A stretch of DNA of 64,000 nt, taken from positions 147,748 through 211,747 of the forward strand of contig JALIZF010001255.1 of assembly GCA_029948255.1 (NCBI GenBank), given 5' to 3'. A program made the position numbers and the translations under genes. The stretch's first letter is position 1. Each line of letters starts with the position of its first letter. Source of the DNA: Telmatactis stephensoni. Its lineage: Eukaryota; Cnidaria; Anthozoa; Actiniaria; Isophelliidae. The notes under the pieces were generated by a model. The model did not search any database. It saw only the letters and a program-made list of their open reading frames with translations, and was not told where the DNA came from. This document shows positions 35,701-46,267 of this stretch, one piece after another.

Positions 35701-37004
35701 CGAACATTGATTGGTTCATTTATATAATGCCTTCCCCCTCACCCACACGGGACTTACATTGAAGTAGGTGCATTATATACAAAGCAATATAAACGGGTTT
35801 ATCCTCTACCTTGTCTTAGGTGTTGGAACAAGTAACAACCCATGCAGGGATACATACCATGGACCTTATCCCTTCTCTGAAGTCGAGGTCCGCAATGTTG
35901 CTCGGTATCTTTACGGCATCAAGTCGAGCCTTGTAGGATACATGGATATCCACGCTTATAGTCAGTTATGGATGACGCCATGGGGTCATAGTAAAGGGGC
36001 GTATCCCCCAACGTACAATGAAATGGTACGTAAAACGCTTGGCTGTTAAAAGATGCTATAGATAGTGAAACAACATATATTTGTTGTAATACACCGTATC
36101 GAAATATGGCGGCAAATTTGAATAATTGTTGTTTTATACTGACTAGCCTCTCATTCATGTGAAAACGCTTTTGTGTTTCACGTGAACACGAGGCTACTCA
36201 GTCCGGAACAATAGTTATTTAAATTTGCCGCCATATTTCGATTCGGTCAAGAATAATTACCCTCAACGTGATAGAGTGCTTTTAGTCTCACTATTGAATA
36301 AATAAATGATAAATTTAGTAGATTTAGTTAGTTATTTAGGTAACGTTACCTACAATAGTAAAAGCCCGCCAAAGCAACGGTCAAGCAAATCAGGGGGGTT
36401 CCACTAATCAATGAGCAAACATACTTACAAGAGAAAGAACGCAGAAACAAGGCATTCTACCTTATCGCTCCCCCCGGAAGAGATGAACTATTTTCACGTG
36501 AATTCAAATTTGGGTGACGTCACCTAAAATACTAAATAACTTATCCAATGAAGTTGACCTCAACTATTCAACAGTGAGACTAAATGCACTCTAATTCCAT
36601 TAACGTACAGTAAAATGGTCAGTGATACCATTTTCTTAAAAATGAATGAGTGAATTGTGGCTGTGCGTACTTAATCCTTAACTATACACTCATCATCATG
36701 TGTCTTTTGTAGATGCGTGTTGCAAATAAAGCTGTCTCAGCTTTGTATAGTGCTGGCTATAGAACGAGTTACAGAGCAGGGACATCAGCTGATATCATAT
36801 GTAAGTAATCCTAGCTTATAGTGATCTATCGCCGGGCTACAGTTTCTCCTTTCCCTTATTTCCTTCCTCATCCCCCTCCCCCTCCGGTCCTTCCCCTCCC
36901 CCTCCCCTTTCGCCCTGGGACCCCGAGGATGGGCTATAGAAAGAAAGCAAAAAGGAAAGATATAAAGAGATAAAGAAAGAAAGAAAAAAAGAAAGAAGGA
37001 AGGA

Positions 37005-37040
<36 letters not shown>

Positions 37041-37444
37041 GAGAAAACAAAAGTGAAAAATGAAAGAAAGTGAAAGAAAGAAAGAAGTGAAAGAAAGTGA
37101 AAAAATATAGAAAGAAAGTGAAAGGAAAAAAAAAGAAAGCTAAGATGGAAAGAAAGAAAAAAGAAAGAAAAAAGAAAGAAAAAAAAAGGGGGAAAGAAAG
37201 AAAGAGATTTATTGTCTAACCGAACTATTACTGGTTTATTTACAAAATATCTTTATTTTTAGATGCTACAACCGGTGGCACAATGGACTGGGTAACAAAC
37301 GTACTGGGCGTAACGTACTCATACGGACTTGAGTTACGTGACAAAGGCCGTTACGGATTCATGCTACCCGCCAATCAGATTATACCATCAGGAGTCGAAA
37401 CATTTGCAGCAATCAGGACAATGGTTGCAGAAATGAGAATCTGA
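29762..37444 (+). CDS. Carboxypeptidase A-like zinc protease (M14A), gene 2, ten exons
   Basis: Exons 29762-29817, 31218-31290, 32190-32417, 33426-33527, 33739-33837, 34441-34548, 34960-35053, 35820-36025, 36713-36800 and 37263-37444 give 411 residues. Signal peptide 1-17, propeptide about 20-106, then the M14 catalytic domain. H170, E173 and H298 bind zinc; the MWRKTRS and DPNRN arginines bind the substrate carboxylate; Y352 matches Tyr248 and E375 matches Glu270. Met at the residue-255 position predicts CPA-type preference for hydrophobic C-termini. Exons 1, 5, 6, 8, 9 and 10 are nearly identical to gene 1 while exons 2-4 (propeptide and start of the mature enzyme) have diverged. Intron 5 is GC-AG; intron 6 contains a long GGTA array and intron 9 a purine tract. 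AATAAA at about 37503 is a likely poly(A) signal. Convergent with gene 3. Confidence 0.96.
29985..30240 (+). repeat. About 30-bp minisatellite
   Basis: Tandem units of the form CATTTAGCATTCAAAAGGC plus TTTACGAAAA, nearly identical in the last three copies and increasingly degenerate to the left. Intron 1 of carboxypeptidase gene 2. Confidence 0.85.
32944..33123. mobile_element. Near-perfect palindromic MITE
   Basis: Arms of about 85 bp: ATATAAAACG, ACATGTCTCTGTACTGTGAT, GAAGATGTAGAGCAAGAGAA on the left are mirrored by TTGCTTTTCGAGTGCTCTAC, ATCACAGTACAGAGACAT, CGTTTTATAT on the right. The centre is AGGCGTAGCCT. Intron 3 of carboxypeptidase gene 2. Confidence 0.8.
33924..34363. mobile_element. 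MITE with GTCCACACGTATGCGTTTAC ends
   Basis: Left CCGTCCACACGTATGCGTTT and right AAACGCATACATGTGGATGT are inverted copies; the interior repeats CGTTTACG and AAACGC motifs. The end design resembles the 26.8-kb MITE (GTCCACACG core), suggesting related families. Intron 5 of carboxypeptidase gene 2. Confidence 0.7.
34591..34893 (+). repeat. (GGTA)n tetranucleotide array, about 300 bp
   Basis: Long GGTA run with interspersed GGTG, GGTC and AGGG variants, denser and purer in its right half. Within intron 6 of carboxypeptidase gene 2; the open frame across it is an artefact. Confidence 0.95.
36094..36246. mobile_element. Palindromic MITE
   Basis: ATCGAAATATGGCGGCAAAT and ATTTGCCGCCATATTTCGAT are exact complements at the two ends, with inner arms AATTGTTGTT / AACAATAGTT. 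About 150 bp, intron 8 of carboxypeptidase gene 2. Confidence 0.8.
36940..37208 (+). repeat. (GAAA)n polypurine tract
   Basis: Almost pure A/G on the + strand, GAAA units with GGAA and GTGA interruptions, ending about 55 bp before the last exon of carboxypeptidase gene 2. Confidence 0.9.
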
Positions 37445-37555
37445 GATTGATTAATTAGTAATTAGTCAAGAATTAAGTTATTGCCATGCATTCTTGAACG
37501 TCAATAAAACATACTCTAAAATTACGTATTGCATTTTGAGTTATATTTGGGTAAC

Positions 37556-38240
37556 GGCAACGTGTACGTAACTGTGGACGCATTTTAAGTATTAATAGTA
37601 CAGCGTGCTCAAGCGCTAACGCAACTGATATTTTACAATTCCGTGTGTAACCGTACCGTATCGCAACGTGTACGTAACTGTGGACGCATTTTAAGTATTA
37701 ATAGTACAGCGTGCTTAAGTGCTAACGCAACTGATATCTTACATTCCGTGTGTAACCGTACCGTATCGCAACGTGTACGTAACTGTGGACGCATTTTAAG
37801 TATTAATAGTACAGCGTGCTTAAGTGCTAACGCAACTGATATCTTACATTCCGTGTGTAACCGTACCGTACCGTGTACATAACTGTGCGTACATTTTAAT
37901 TAGTACCGCCCGCTCAAATGCTAACACAACTGGTATCTTGGAACGTTGTGCGAAGCCTTGCCGCATCGAAACGTATACGTAACTGTGTACGCACTTAGAT
38001 TAGTACCGCTTTCTCAAGCGCTAGCGCAACTGGTATCCTACGATATTGTCTGTAACCGTACCGTATCGCAACAAACACGTAACTGTATACACACTTTAGG
38101 TATGGTCTGTCTGCTCAAGCGTAAATGGTATCTCTTACGATTTTCAGTGTAATCGTACCGTATCACTTCGTACACGTAACTGTGTACGCACTTTTAAGTA
38201 TTAGTACCGCCTGGTTAAGCACAACTAGTATCTTAGCCAA
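37556..38240 (+). repeat. 105-bp satellite, about six copies
   Basis: CCGTGTGTAACCGTACCGTA recurs at 37641, 37746 and 37851 (period 105), each unit including ACGTGTACGTAACTGTGGAC and AGTACAGCGTGCT. Copies to about 38240 are degenerate. It begins about 50 bp after the probable poly(A) signal of carboxypeptidase gene 2. A short open frame reads through because 105 is a multiple of three. Confidence 0.9.
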
Positions 38241-38336
38241 CCATGTCATATACACTATTACTTAACTACGTGAGTGCCGTACGTATAATTAATTGCAAAA
38301 GAATCGTTACGTACGATGCTCTCCTTCACGCAATTC

Positions 38337-38420
38337 GACAAACAAACAAACAAACAAGCAAGCAAACAAACAAACAAACAAACAAACAAGCAAGCAAGCA
38401 AGCAAGCAAGCAAACAAACA

Positions 38421-38451
<31 letters not shown>

Positions 38452-38545
38452 AAAACAAACAAGCAAGCAAACAAACAAACAAACAAACAAACAAGCAAAC
38501 AAGCAAACAAACAAACAAGCAAACAAACAAACAAACTAACTAACG
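38337..38545 (+). repeat. (CAAA/CAAG)n tetranucleotide array
   Basis: Alternating blocks of CAAA and CAAG units, open in several frames on both strands. Between the convergent carboxypeptidase genes 2 and 3. Confidence 0.95.
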
Positions 38546-38708
38546 AACAAGTGAGCTAGGAGAAAGCATAGGAGAAGATTATATTTTCTAGTCCCCCAAG
38601 TTTATATTATTTACACGGAAAAAAAGGCTGCTTGTAAGATATGTGAATTTGATTTAATTTATAATATCTTTCTCAATTTAACGTCTTTTCGACAATTCTT
38701 CAGGCCAT

Positions 38709-41700
38709 TTATATTTTCATCTCTCTAACCATAGCTTTGATGGCTCCAAAGGTCTCTTCTCCTGTTGGAATGATTTGATTGGCGGGCAATAAGAACCCAT
38801 ATCGACCTTTGTCTCTCAACTCAAGTCCATACGAGTATTTTACACCCAGTGTAGCCGCTGCCCAGTCGATTGTACCGCCAGTGGCAGCATCTTAAAATGT
38901 TATAAATAAAAAAGTGAATGAATGAATGAATGAATGAAGGGATGGATGGATGGATGGATGGATGGATGAATGGATGGATGAATGAATGAATGAATGAATG
39001 AATGAATGAATGAAAATGAAAAGTTACAACTGTGATTACATACATATGATATCAGCCACAGATCCAACTCTGTACGAAGTGCCATGAAATCCACGTAGAG
39101 TATTGATTGCGATACGACCAACACGCATCTACATACGGAAAACACTACGTATCAGTACCTCATTGAACTCATGGGTTTAAACGGATATTTTTACTACCAA
39201 AAAATAGCATATCACTGTAAGATCATATTGTATGTGAATTGGCATTTACATTTGCAAAGGTGCATGCGCGCGCAAGGCTCTCAAACAATAGAATTTGATT
39301 TTTGACGTGCGCGCGGACGTAACCGTTTGCTTTCGGCTTTTGAATTCTATTGTTTGAGAGCCTTGCGCGCGATGGCGAAATTACTAGAAATATATAGCCC
39401 TAGCCGCCGCGAACATCGCACAGACATCAATACCGAGCTTCGCTCTCTTGTCTTCAACCATAAAATTTTGTCATCTACAATTTCTACCTTAGCGCGCAAA
39501 TTAAATGTCCAGAGCGCTAAAACGGTAAATGAACTGCAGCTCATATTTCAATTTATCGAACATTATTCTGGAGAAAAAAATCGCAAACTACACTTTTCGT
39601 ATCAACTCGTGTTGCAAATGCAAAGTCAATAACACATACAAATCGATGTCAATCAATTTCAAACATTTCAAAATAAACGCATAAGCATGCGCAAACAAGA
39701 TGTTCACGTGCTTCTTCCCCTACCAATTCATTTTTATTAGGTGGATAGGCACTTCGGGCGTGGCCATAAGGCGTCATCCATAACTGGCTGAAAGCATGGA
39801 TGTCGAGGTAACCAACAAGCCTCGACCTGATGCTGTGTAGATAGTGGGCCACGTTACGGGTCTCGATTTCTGAGAAAGGATATGGTCCATGGTAGGTATC
39901 ACTGCACGGGTTACTGCTGGTGCCAGGTCCTGTATGAAGTATAAACCTGTATGTAACAATTTAGCAGTAGCAGTAGCATATCTTTGTAAATGTGTAGGTT
40001 TGTATAATTTGTCATACCTGCCCATTTGGCATTGTAGTTTCTGTTAGGGTCAACACCAATACAACCATTGGATTGACGGGATCTTGTTTTACGCCACATT
40101 CTAGCGCGACCCTAAAAATAGCAATGAATTAAATTTTATAAAATAATCGGTACATTACGCGCGCTTTGATTGGTCGAGAACCGTGTGTGATTACACACGC
40201 ACAAACGCATAGATGACGTCATTGAGTATTACGCGCGTTCTGATTGGTTGAAATGTTTCTATGAATATTATATAAAACAAACAGATTCCATTCTTCGGTG
40301 GATCTGTACTCTAATAGATGCACGTCAAAATGTGGTGACAACAACAGTCACGCCACTAGCTCGACGAAATAAAGCTTCAAAATCAAAGAAAGAGAAAGAA
40401 GTAAAGGCAGTTTTACAAGTAAGAGAGGAAAGATAAGGTTCAGTCGATGTTGATGAAAAACGTACTATACTTTCAACGTCGTACATATCGTGCATGCCGG
40501 GTTCCACAATCCACGGGCATGTCACGCCAAACAAAAACAAAATTCTACAGTAATCAAGTGTTAATTTTGAGAAAATATATTTTTCTGTCTTTTGTTCATT
40601 TAAAACCCTTAAATTCAAATGAAACGTTCAGTTAGAGCAGCTCGCTAGAGAGATTCTGCACAGTTTCAAAAGATGTTTACTTGTTTCATGCAATACTGAG
40701 TTATTTTGGTCTTGCATCCGCCATGTTGGATGATGTAACAAAAGAATAACGAGCATAGGGCTTCTTTCTTATGTAAAACGATTATATTTTTCCCACCATC
40801 CAGCAGCAAGTGATAACATCTGCGCATGTCTACAACTTCTATTGTCTTGAACAAATGGATACTTTTGAAAAGATAGTTTCTAGCTGTTCGCACTTCTACA
40901 CTCGACTGTAATGCTACGAAAAACTTTGGGGAGATTATATACGACTCTCTTTATAAGAGAGGTAGCACTAAACCAGGTTAAAACCGCATTTGAGGCCACT
41001 TCTGTCCAGCGGTTCGCGCATACTTGTCATGTTTCCACTTGCTGTTCCGCCATCCATCATTGTCTCTTTCACGTGACCGTGTCAAGCCTCCATAACATTA
41101 AATTAAGTTTGGACTTACTCCATTCCACGTGTGGACATAACCATCAACGTTAAGCACAGGCATAATAATAATGTCCAGTTTATTAAGCATCGCATTGATA
41201 CTGCTGTCTGAACCATATTTGGTTATGATCTGAAATTGAAATAAATATTTGAAATATTTAATTGAATTTAATCAAAATAATTGAAATAAATGGTGAGTTA
41301 TTGCCTTGCCCAGTGAACGAGCTTCAGGAAAAGCAGCAGCGCATCTTAATAGATTTGTGTGACATAGCCAGGGGGAAAACATAAAACATTTTTAGTGTAC
41401 GTTTTGTATGACGTTGAAAGGCCACGCGATATTGTCATAGTTCTTATATTGCGATTACGGCACAGTTACAATACGGTGATACGGTTAGAGCGGATTTCGT
41501 ACGAGTGTGAAACGTACCGCGTTGTACCGTGACCGTGTCAGTGTTGTCTATAAAAACATTCGAAATTTCTGCCGTATCCGTGCCGTGATCGTGCGGTGCG
41601 GTTTTCACAGTCATACGAAATCTACTCTATATTAGCGTTACGCCACTGTAACGGTACGGTTACGCCACGGTTACGCCACGGTTACGGTACGGTTACGCCA

Positions 41701-42802
41701 CTGTAGCGGAACGGTTACGCCACGTTTACTCCACGGTTGCTTCATGTCACGGTTACGGTGGTCGTAGTAACGGTTATGGCATGGCAACGCGATCACGCGA
41801 TACGTTTTCGCATGGTCGTGTGACATGGTTAAGTTTAGGTGCGATGCGGAACAGAATTGAAAGGTTTGGTGCACAGCAAGAAAGAACAGCGCCCTAGTTG
41901 AGTTTTTATCTGCCTTTGCACGAAGACTGATGTGATTATGGTTAACAGAAAGCTCTGTTAATGATGATTCTTTTTACGTCTAGTGGCTGACTTTTTGGCT
42001 GTATTACGGTTAACAGTTAACCCCATTGAGGTCTTCAGTTGGCAGAAGTTAATGACGAGAAAGAACAGCGTATTGTTTGGCCGTATGTGACGTCACGTGA
42101 CGCGTATAGGGAAGAATACGGTGGAGAACCCTTAGTTTTGATCCGGCCTGAAAACATGGAATTAATGATAAACCATCAGAAGACATGGAACAGTAATATT
42201 GCAATATACTTGCCGCATTAAGCATATACATGCAGGTTGCTGGTGTAATCCATTCACGAGCATGAATACCACAGTTCATAAACAATGTCTTTTTACGTCC
42301 ACCAGAACTCAACTACAAATCAACCAAAAAACATCAATCTAATATGTCGAAAATTGGATTTTACGCTATGAGACGTTTGCGGTAAGGGAGCGGTGACGCC
42401 AAAATTTTAGTTGAGAGAATTTTAACGAAAATAACTACTAAAATATGTAGAAAACAGACTTCATTCAGACCGACTTAATGAAGGAAGGTTGTGACCTTTG
42501 ATTAAAAACGATCTGTTACGTTTTTCAGATTGCGGAAATAATCGCTTCAGCGCCCACAACTCCCATCCTTCGATGCCTCATCTCACGTCCGACTACAACT
42601 CGCCCTTCTTTTGCTATATTAAGATATCAGTAATTAACTTTTCACCTTTATGGCGTAGATCTTTCTTCTTTCATACGAATTCCCTACATCGAACATCGTT
42701 GCAATGTTAGATCCAATTCCAGCCAATCTTCTCATTTCTTGTTCAATCTACAATGCACCATAAACATGTATGATAGCTCGGTCTATGTCGTATGTAAAGT
42801 TG

Positions 42803-42863
<61 letters not shown>

Positions 42864-45487
42864 CTTTATTGGTCAGGGTAACACCGTTACCATTACTGAT
42901 AATTTTCAGGTGGCCCTCAGTACAATATACAACAATATTAAAAACTATAAAACTATAAAATAGAACTATTTGTATATAAAATTGGCGAGAATAAAGGTAA
43001 ATAAATAATATGAATACATTGGCCGGGCATATTCTTCTTGAAGTGACAAGGGAAAGGTAGAGATTTTTGAGTAATTGTAAGTAATGTAATGTAATTGTAA
43101 GTAATGAAAGAATGCTTCCTGAAAGTGGTGGCGGAATGAATTAAAATTAAAATCTGATTTTGCATTAGCAATATTACAAGATATGTTGCAGGTATGCCAC
43201 ATCATTGTTTGCGTGCAGTATAGTTTATAAAATAAAACGGATATAACGCGCGCTCTGATTGGCCAGAGGACACGTGTGTGACACGTGCTACATGAGAGCA
43301 CACAGCACGCGCGTAAATTTCTTCAATTAAACTTTTAAGGGTAGAGATAGAAAATCTTTTTTAACACTTATCTTGTGTTCTTATCTCCGCGTACTTTAAA
43401 TCTACTACGCATGCGCCGACAAATTCTTTTATCTCTAACCTGGTCTAGTTTATTATACTGTCGATAATTGAACGACCTGGCATTTCTACATGCATCAGGT
43501 GGATTTTGTCTTTTCACAGCTTCGTCTACATTCGTAATGTGATCACTGAAGGAGATGCCTTGAGCCTTCAATAGTATGGTCAGCGTACTGTATTTGTCGT
43601 CGTTTACCCGGATGTCGACTGGTTGATCAACATGGGAGGGATGAGTCCAGAAATCCAGGTCCAGTTTCTAATGAAACAATGTCAATACACTTATTTTTTT
43701 TAAAAATGCGAATGCAGGAAGCGTAACCTGCGTTGCTGGTGGTCTGCGGTTTTTCCAATACCACGCAGGCTACAGGAGTCGACTAGAACTGAAGAATGAG
43801 TAGATATAATAAATTACTACTCGGATTTTGGCTTTAGTCTCAATTTTTAACAGCATAAACACAGCTCTCTATTGTACAAGGTCTAGGACATGCATGTCAG
43901 ACATGCATATTATTTCAAAGTTTTAGTCGTTTGTACCCATACTGCATTCAGGCGAGTCGAGTTGTCTGATCTTAAAGCTTCTCTTGCCTTTTTCTGCCCT
44001 CTCTGCCCCTTCCCCTCCCTTTAGAAAGCCTGATAGTTAGGCTACTTATCGATCGAAAACCTTTTCCCTTTAATCCCAGGACGGTCGGCAGGCCAAGGGA
44101 CCGTTCATCAATGAAAAAAATCCCGTTCATTTTCCATGCATTTGTTTCATTTGTTTTCCAAATGATCAAATTTTGAACAAACTTAGCTTTGCTTACGTTG
44201 TTTTCTTCAAGACTGATCAAATATTTGAGTTGTTTTTCGTCAGATGGCACCGTCCTTAAGACACTCCCCCTGAAACAAAAGAAATATGAAACATCTGCAG
44301 CAGTGCAGGTTGTCAATACAAATTTTCCATTTTCACAACACTGTTGTATAAATAAGAAATAAAATGCGCGCGGCGCCACTCAGTAAGTAAAAAATGCGAT
44401 TCACAAGTGCTTGCAGAAAACGCATAGAATATCGTGCGCTTTCATAGGAATGTAAATTTTTCGACTCTCCTCTTGAACATTTTAATGGCTTCTTCCGCAA
44501 CAAAATAGTTTGGAACAGCCATAGCGAGTGTTTATGTGTAATAAAGTAGATAATAAAGTACCTATATATAATTATACATGTATATAATTAGGATAGACTC
44601 TCACTAATTATAAATAAATTGGAAAAATAAAGGAAATCAAATTTTCAGTTTCACAACGTACTATAGTACACTGGACAAAACTCTTCTTGGTTGATTTTTC
44701 CCTCAATAAAATAAAGGAAAACCAGTGAAGATATCACAATTTTGTTATTTATCACTGTTTTGGACCTTATGAAATTCGACATATTCCACAGATGCTAAAA
44801 TTTTCTTCGTCAAAATGACGAAATGGATCTAAAAAATGATAAGAAGATAGATGTGTTCACTCGTGGCATTGGTGCTAAAATCAGGCATTTTCGAATTCAC
44901 TCAAAATCAGTTCCTTTTTTGTGATGAAACATTTGAAAACATCGAAAACAAGCTTAAATCCTCGTTCTCGTTTTCACAAAAGATTTTAACATTTTTTCAT
45001 GCTAGAAATAAGTAGAAAACCTATCAAGTGTTCTCAAAATGTAGGTAGTACATTAATAGCTTTCGTCTCGAATAAGAAAAACCAAAACGGCGCAATTTTT
45101 TGAACTTTTGCTATATTTTTATAAAACCTTGAAATTATGCCACATCAAAAATACTTCTTGCATAATCTCAATGGAAATATCCTTCCATGTGTGGAATTTC
45201 ATAACATTTAAAAAAGTAACAAATTTATTGGTGTCTTTCATTGTTTTCTTCGATCAACTGGAAGTTTTAGTCTAGGGTACTACTAGTCTATATGTTCATC
45301 TGTGTTTAGGTCTCGTCTCTAAATGTATGTGGGTACATGCCGGCCCATCTAACATTTACCTTTGGTTTTCCCCTCGTGTAACTTATTCGACTACAAACAT
45401 AAAACTAAGAGCAACAAAGTTTCATACTTACAATTCACCTGCATAGGCGCCTAAAGCAAGAAAAATAACGAGATAAAGAGACTTCAT
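38709..45487 (-). CDS. Carboxypeptidase A-like zinc protease (M14A), gene 3, ten exons
   Basis: Minus-strand exons 45432-45487, 44197-44269, 43440-43667, 42646-42747, 42214-42312, 41119-41229, 40018-40111, 39724-39929, 39044-39128 and 38709-38890 give 411 residues. Signal peptide 1-17; propeptide retains [13 protein letters not shown]170, E173 and H299 bind zinc; MWRKTRS and DPNRN are intact; Y352 and E375 match Tyr248 and Glu270; the residue-255 position is Ile, as in CPA. More diverged than genes 1 and 2, most of all in exon 4 ([16 protein letters not shown], and YERRK where the others have YEGRP) and at the propeptide/enzyme junction, which gains a Cys (PPDACRNAR). Exon 9 is one codon shorter. 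Intron 5 has the same GC donor and shares intron sequence with gene 1. Complete and apparently functional; convergent with gene 2. Confidence 0.95.
38895..39015 (+). repeat. (GAAT/GGAT)n tetranucleotide array
   Basis: GAAT units switching to GGAT and back; in the last intron of carboxypeptidase gene 3, immediately next to its final exon. Confidence 0.95.
39268..39451. mobile_element. Hairpin plus half-copy of the 14.2-kb MITE
   Basis: GCGCGCAAGGCTCTCAAACA and its complement (39343-39370) form a 28-bp perfect stem around GACGTGCGCGCGGACGT. The following GATGGCGAAATTACTAG, GCCGCGAACAT and AGACATCAATACCGAGCTTC match one half of the element at 14162-14334. Intron 8 of carboxypeptidase gene 3. 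Confidence 0.7.
40150..40370. mobile_element. Half-copy of MITE R2 with doubled CCAAT/GCGCGC module
   Basis: ATTACGCGCGCTTTGATTGG and ATTACGCGCGTTCTGATTGG occur about 70 bp apart around GTGTGTGATTACACACG, followed by ATTCCATTCTTCGGTGGATC and TACTCTAATAGATGCACG as in the R2 copies at 21.7 and 62.0 kb. Intron 6 of carboxypeptidase gene 3. Confidence 0.65.
40804..41045 (+). repeat. Second copy of the dispersed 255-bp repeat
   Basis: AGCAAGTGATAACATCTGCG through TCCACTTGCTGTT matches 25362-25618, with CGAAAAACTTTGGGGAGA particularly well kept. Intron 6 of carboxypeptidase gene 3. Confidence 0.65.
41483..41790. mobile_element. R1 MITE copy plus CCACGGTTACG tandem tail
   Basis: Ends GATTTCGTACGAGTGTGAAA and TTTTCACAGTCATACGAAAT bound GTACCGTGACCGTGTCAG and TCTATAAAAACATTCG. 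From 41640 a set of GGTTACGCCA units repeats in tandem. Intron 5 of carboxypeptidase gene 3. Confidence 0.7.
42808..42860 (+). repeat. (AAT)n microsatellite
   Basis: Uninterrupted AAT run of about 17 units, intron 3 of carboxypeptidase gene 3. Confidence 0.95.
43240..43320. repeat. CCAAT/GCGCGC module
   Basis: AACGCGCGCTCTGATTGGCC followed by ACACGTGTGTGACACGTG and AGCACGCGCGTAAAT: the module seen at 21.9, 33.2, 40.2 and 62.3 kb, here without R2 ends. Intron 3 of carboxypeptidase gene 3. Confidence 0.55.
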
Positions 45488-45620
45488 TTTCGTCGATTTT
45501 AGCCTTGTATTCTTTCCTCTCGTAGTGCTTCTAGCCAGTAAAAGCATTCTCAAGACACCCATCTGCTTATGAAGCGCCTTTACCGTCAATAAACATACAG
45601 ATGTTCTAACAAAGTGAAGG
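45488..45620 (-). promoter_or_regulatory. Proximal promoter of carboxypeptidase gene 3
   Basis: Reading on the minus strand there is TATGTTTATTGACGG about 100 bp upstream of the ATG (forkhead-type TGTTTATT) between two CATCTG/CAGATG E-boxes. The longer blocks shared by genes 1 and 2 are not recognisable. Function is inferred only. Confidence 0.4.
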
Positions 45621-46267
45621 CGAACGACGAGAATTTGTAAAGTCTATTCAAAAGTTATTTAGAGGCTTGACAAACATTTCATCTTGTATGTCGAGCACCG
45701 TGCAATGTTGAATCAGATGCGTAGAGAAATTTTTGAAGTTGTTGAAAAAGCTGTACAACTTCTTGTCACTTTTTAGATCCACTTTCAAAAAAGCACAGCC
45801 GTACCATGAAAAAAGCAAACTAACCGATCTTTTCTTATATGTATGATTTCTTCCCCAAAAACTTGGTGCTTTGGTGCTTTGCTTGCATGCAGGCTGGACC
45901 GGCTGTTTTCGCGCGAGTTCCTTCTTCCATATAAGGCAATTTGTACTTACCATATTTATTTGGCAGTTGGAATAAAGTTTCATCGCGAAAATAGCGGTTT
46001 TCTTCGAAAATTCCATCCTAATTTTCGAGTGAAAACATGCTAACCAAGTCAGCCATCTTGACTTTGCATTGGCCGATAAAGGACTGGAACAGTGTAGAAC
46101 CAGGGACCCGCGGTTTGTTTACCACAGGAAGCTAGCCCCAAAATCGCAACACATTTCTTGATATAGTATGCTATCGAGGGACGGGACGAATTTTTCACCA
46201 TTTGATTTGATATCTACGATTTATAAATTTTCTTAAAAAGACGCCGACGAGTCGTTGAGGCTATCAG
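45621..46267. other. Gene-free stretch upstream of carboxypeptidase gene 3
   Basis: No supported gene. A 122-residue open frame on the minus strand (45648-46016) resembles nothing recognised and has no splice or promoter context. Confidence 0.35.

Noticed and set aside
37643..37882. 79-residue repetitive open frame (CNRTVSQRVRNC units)
   Set aside because: Reads through the 105-bp satellite, whose length is a multiple of three; no start context or homologue.
37556..38240. Possible CRISPR array
   Set aside because: Units are contiguous 105-bp satellite copies without unique spacers, in eukaryotic DNA.
38243..38559. Several long open frames rich in Lys-Gln-Thr-Asn or Leu-Phe-Val-Cys
   Set aside because: Artefacts of the CAAA/CAAG array, which is open in several frames on both strands.
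45648..46016. 122-residue open frame upstream of carboxypeptidase gene 3
   Set aside because: No recognised domain, signal or splice context; within the length expected by chance in a window this size.
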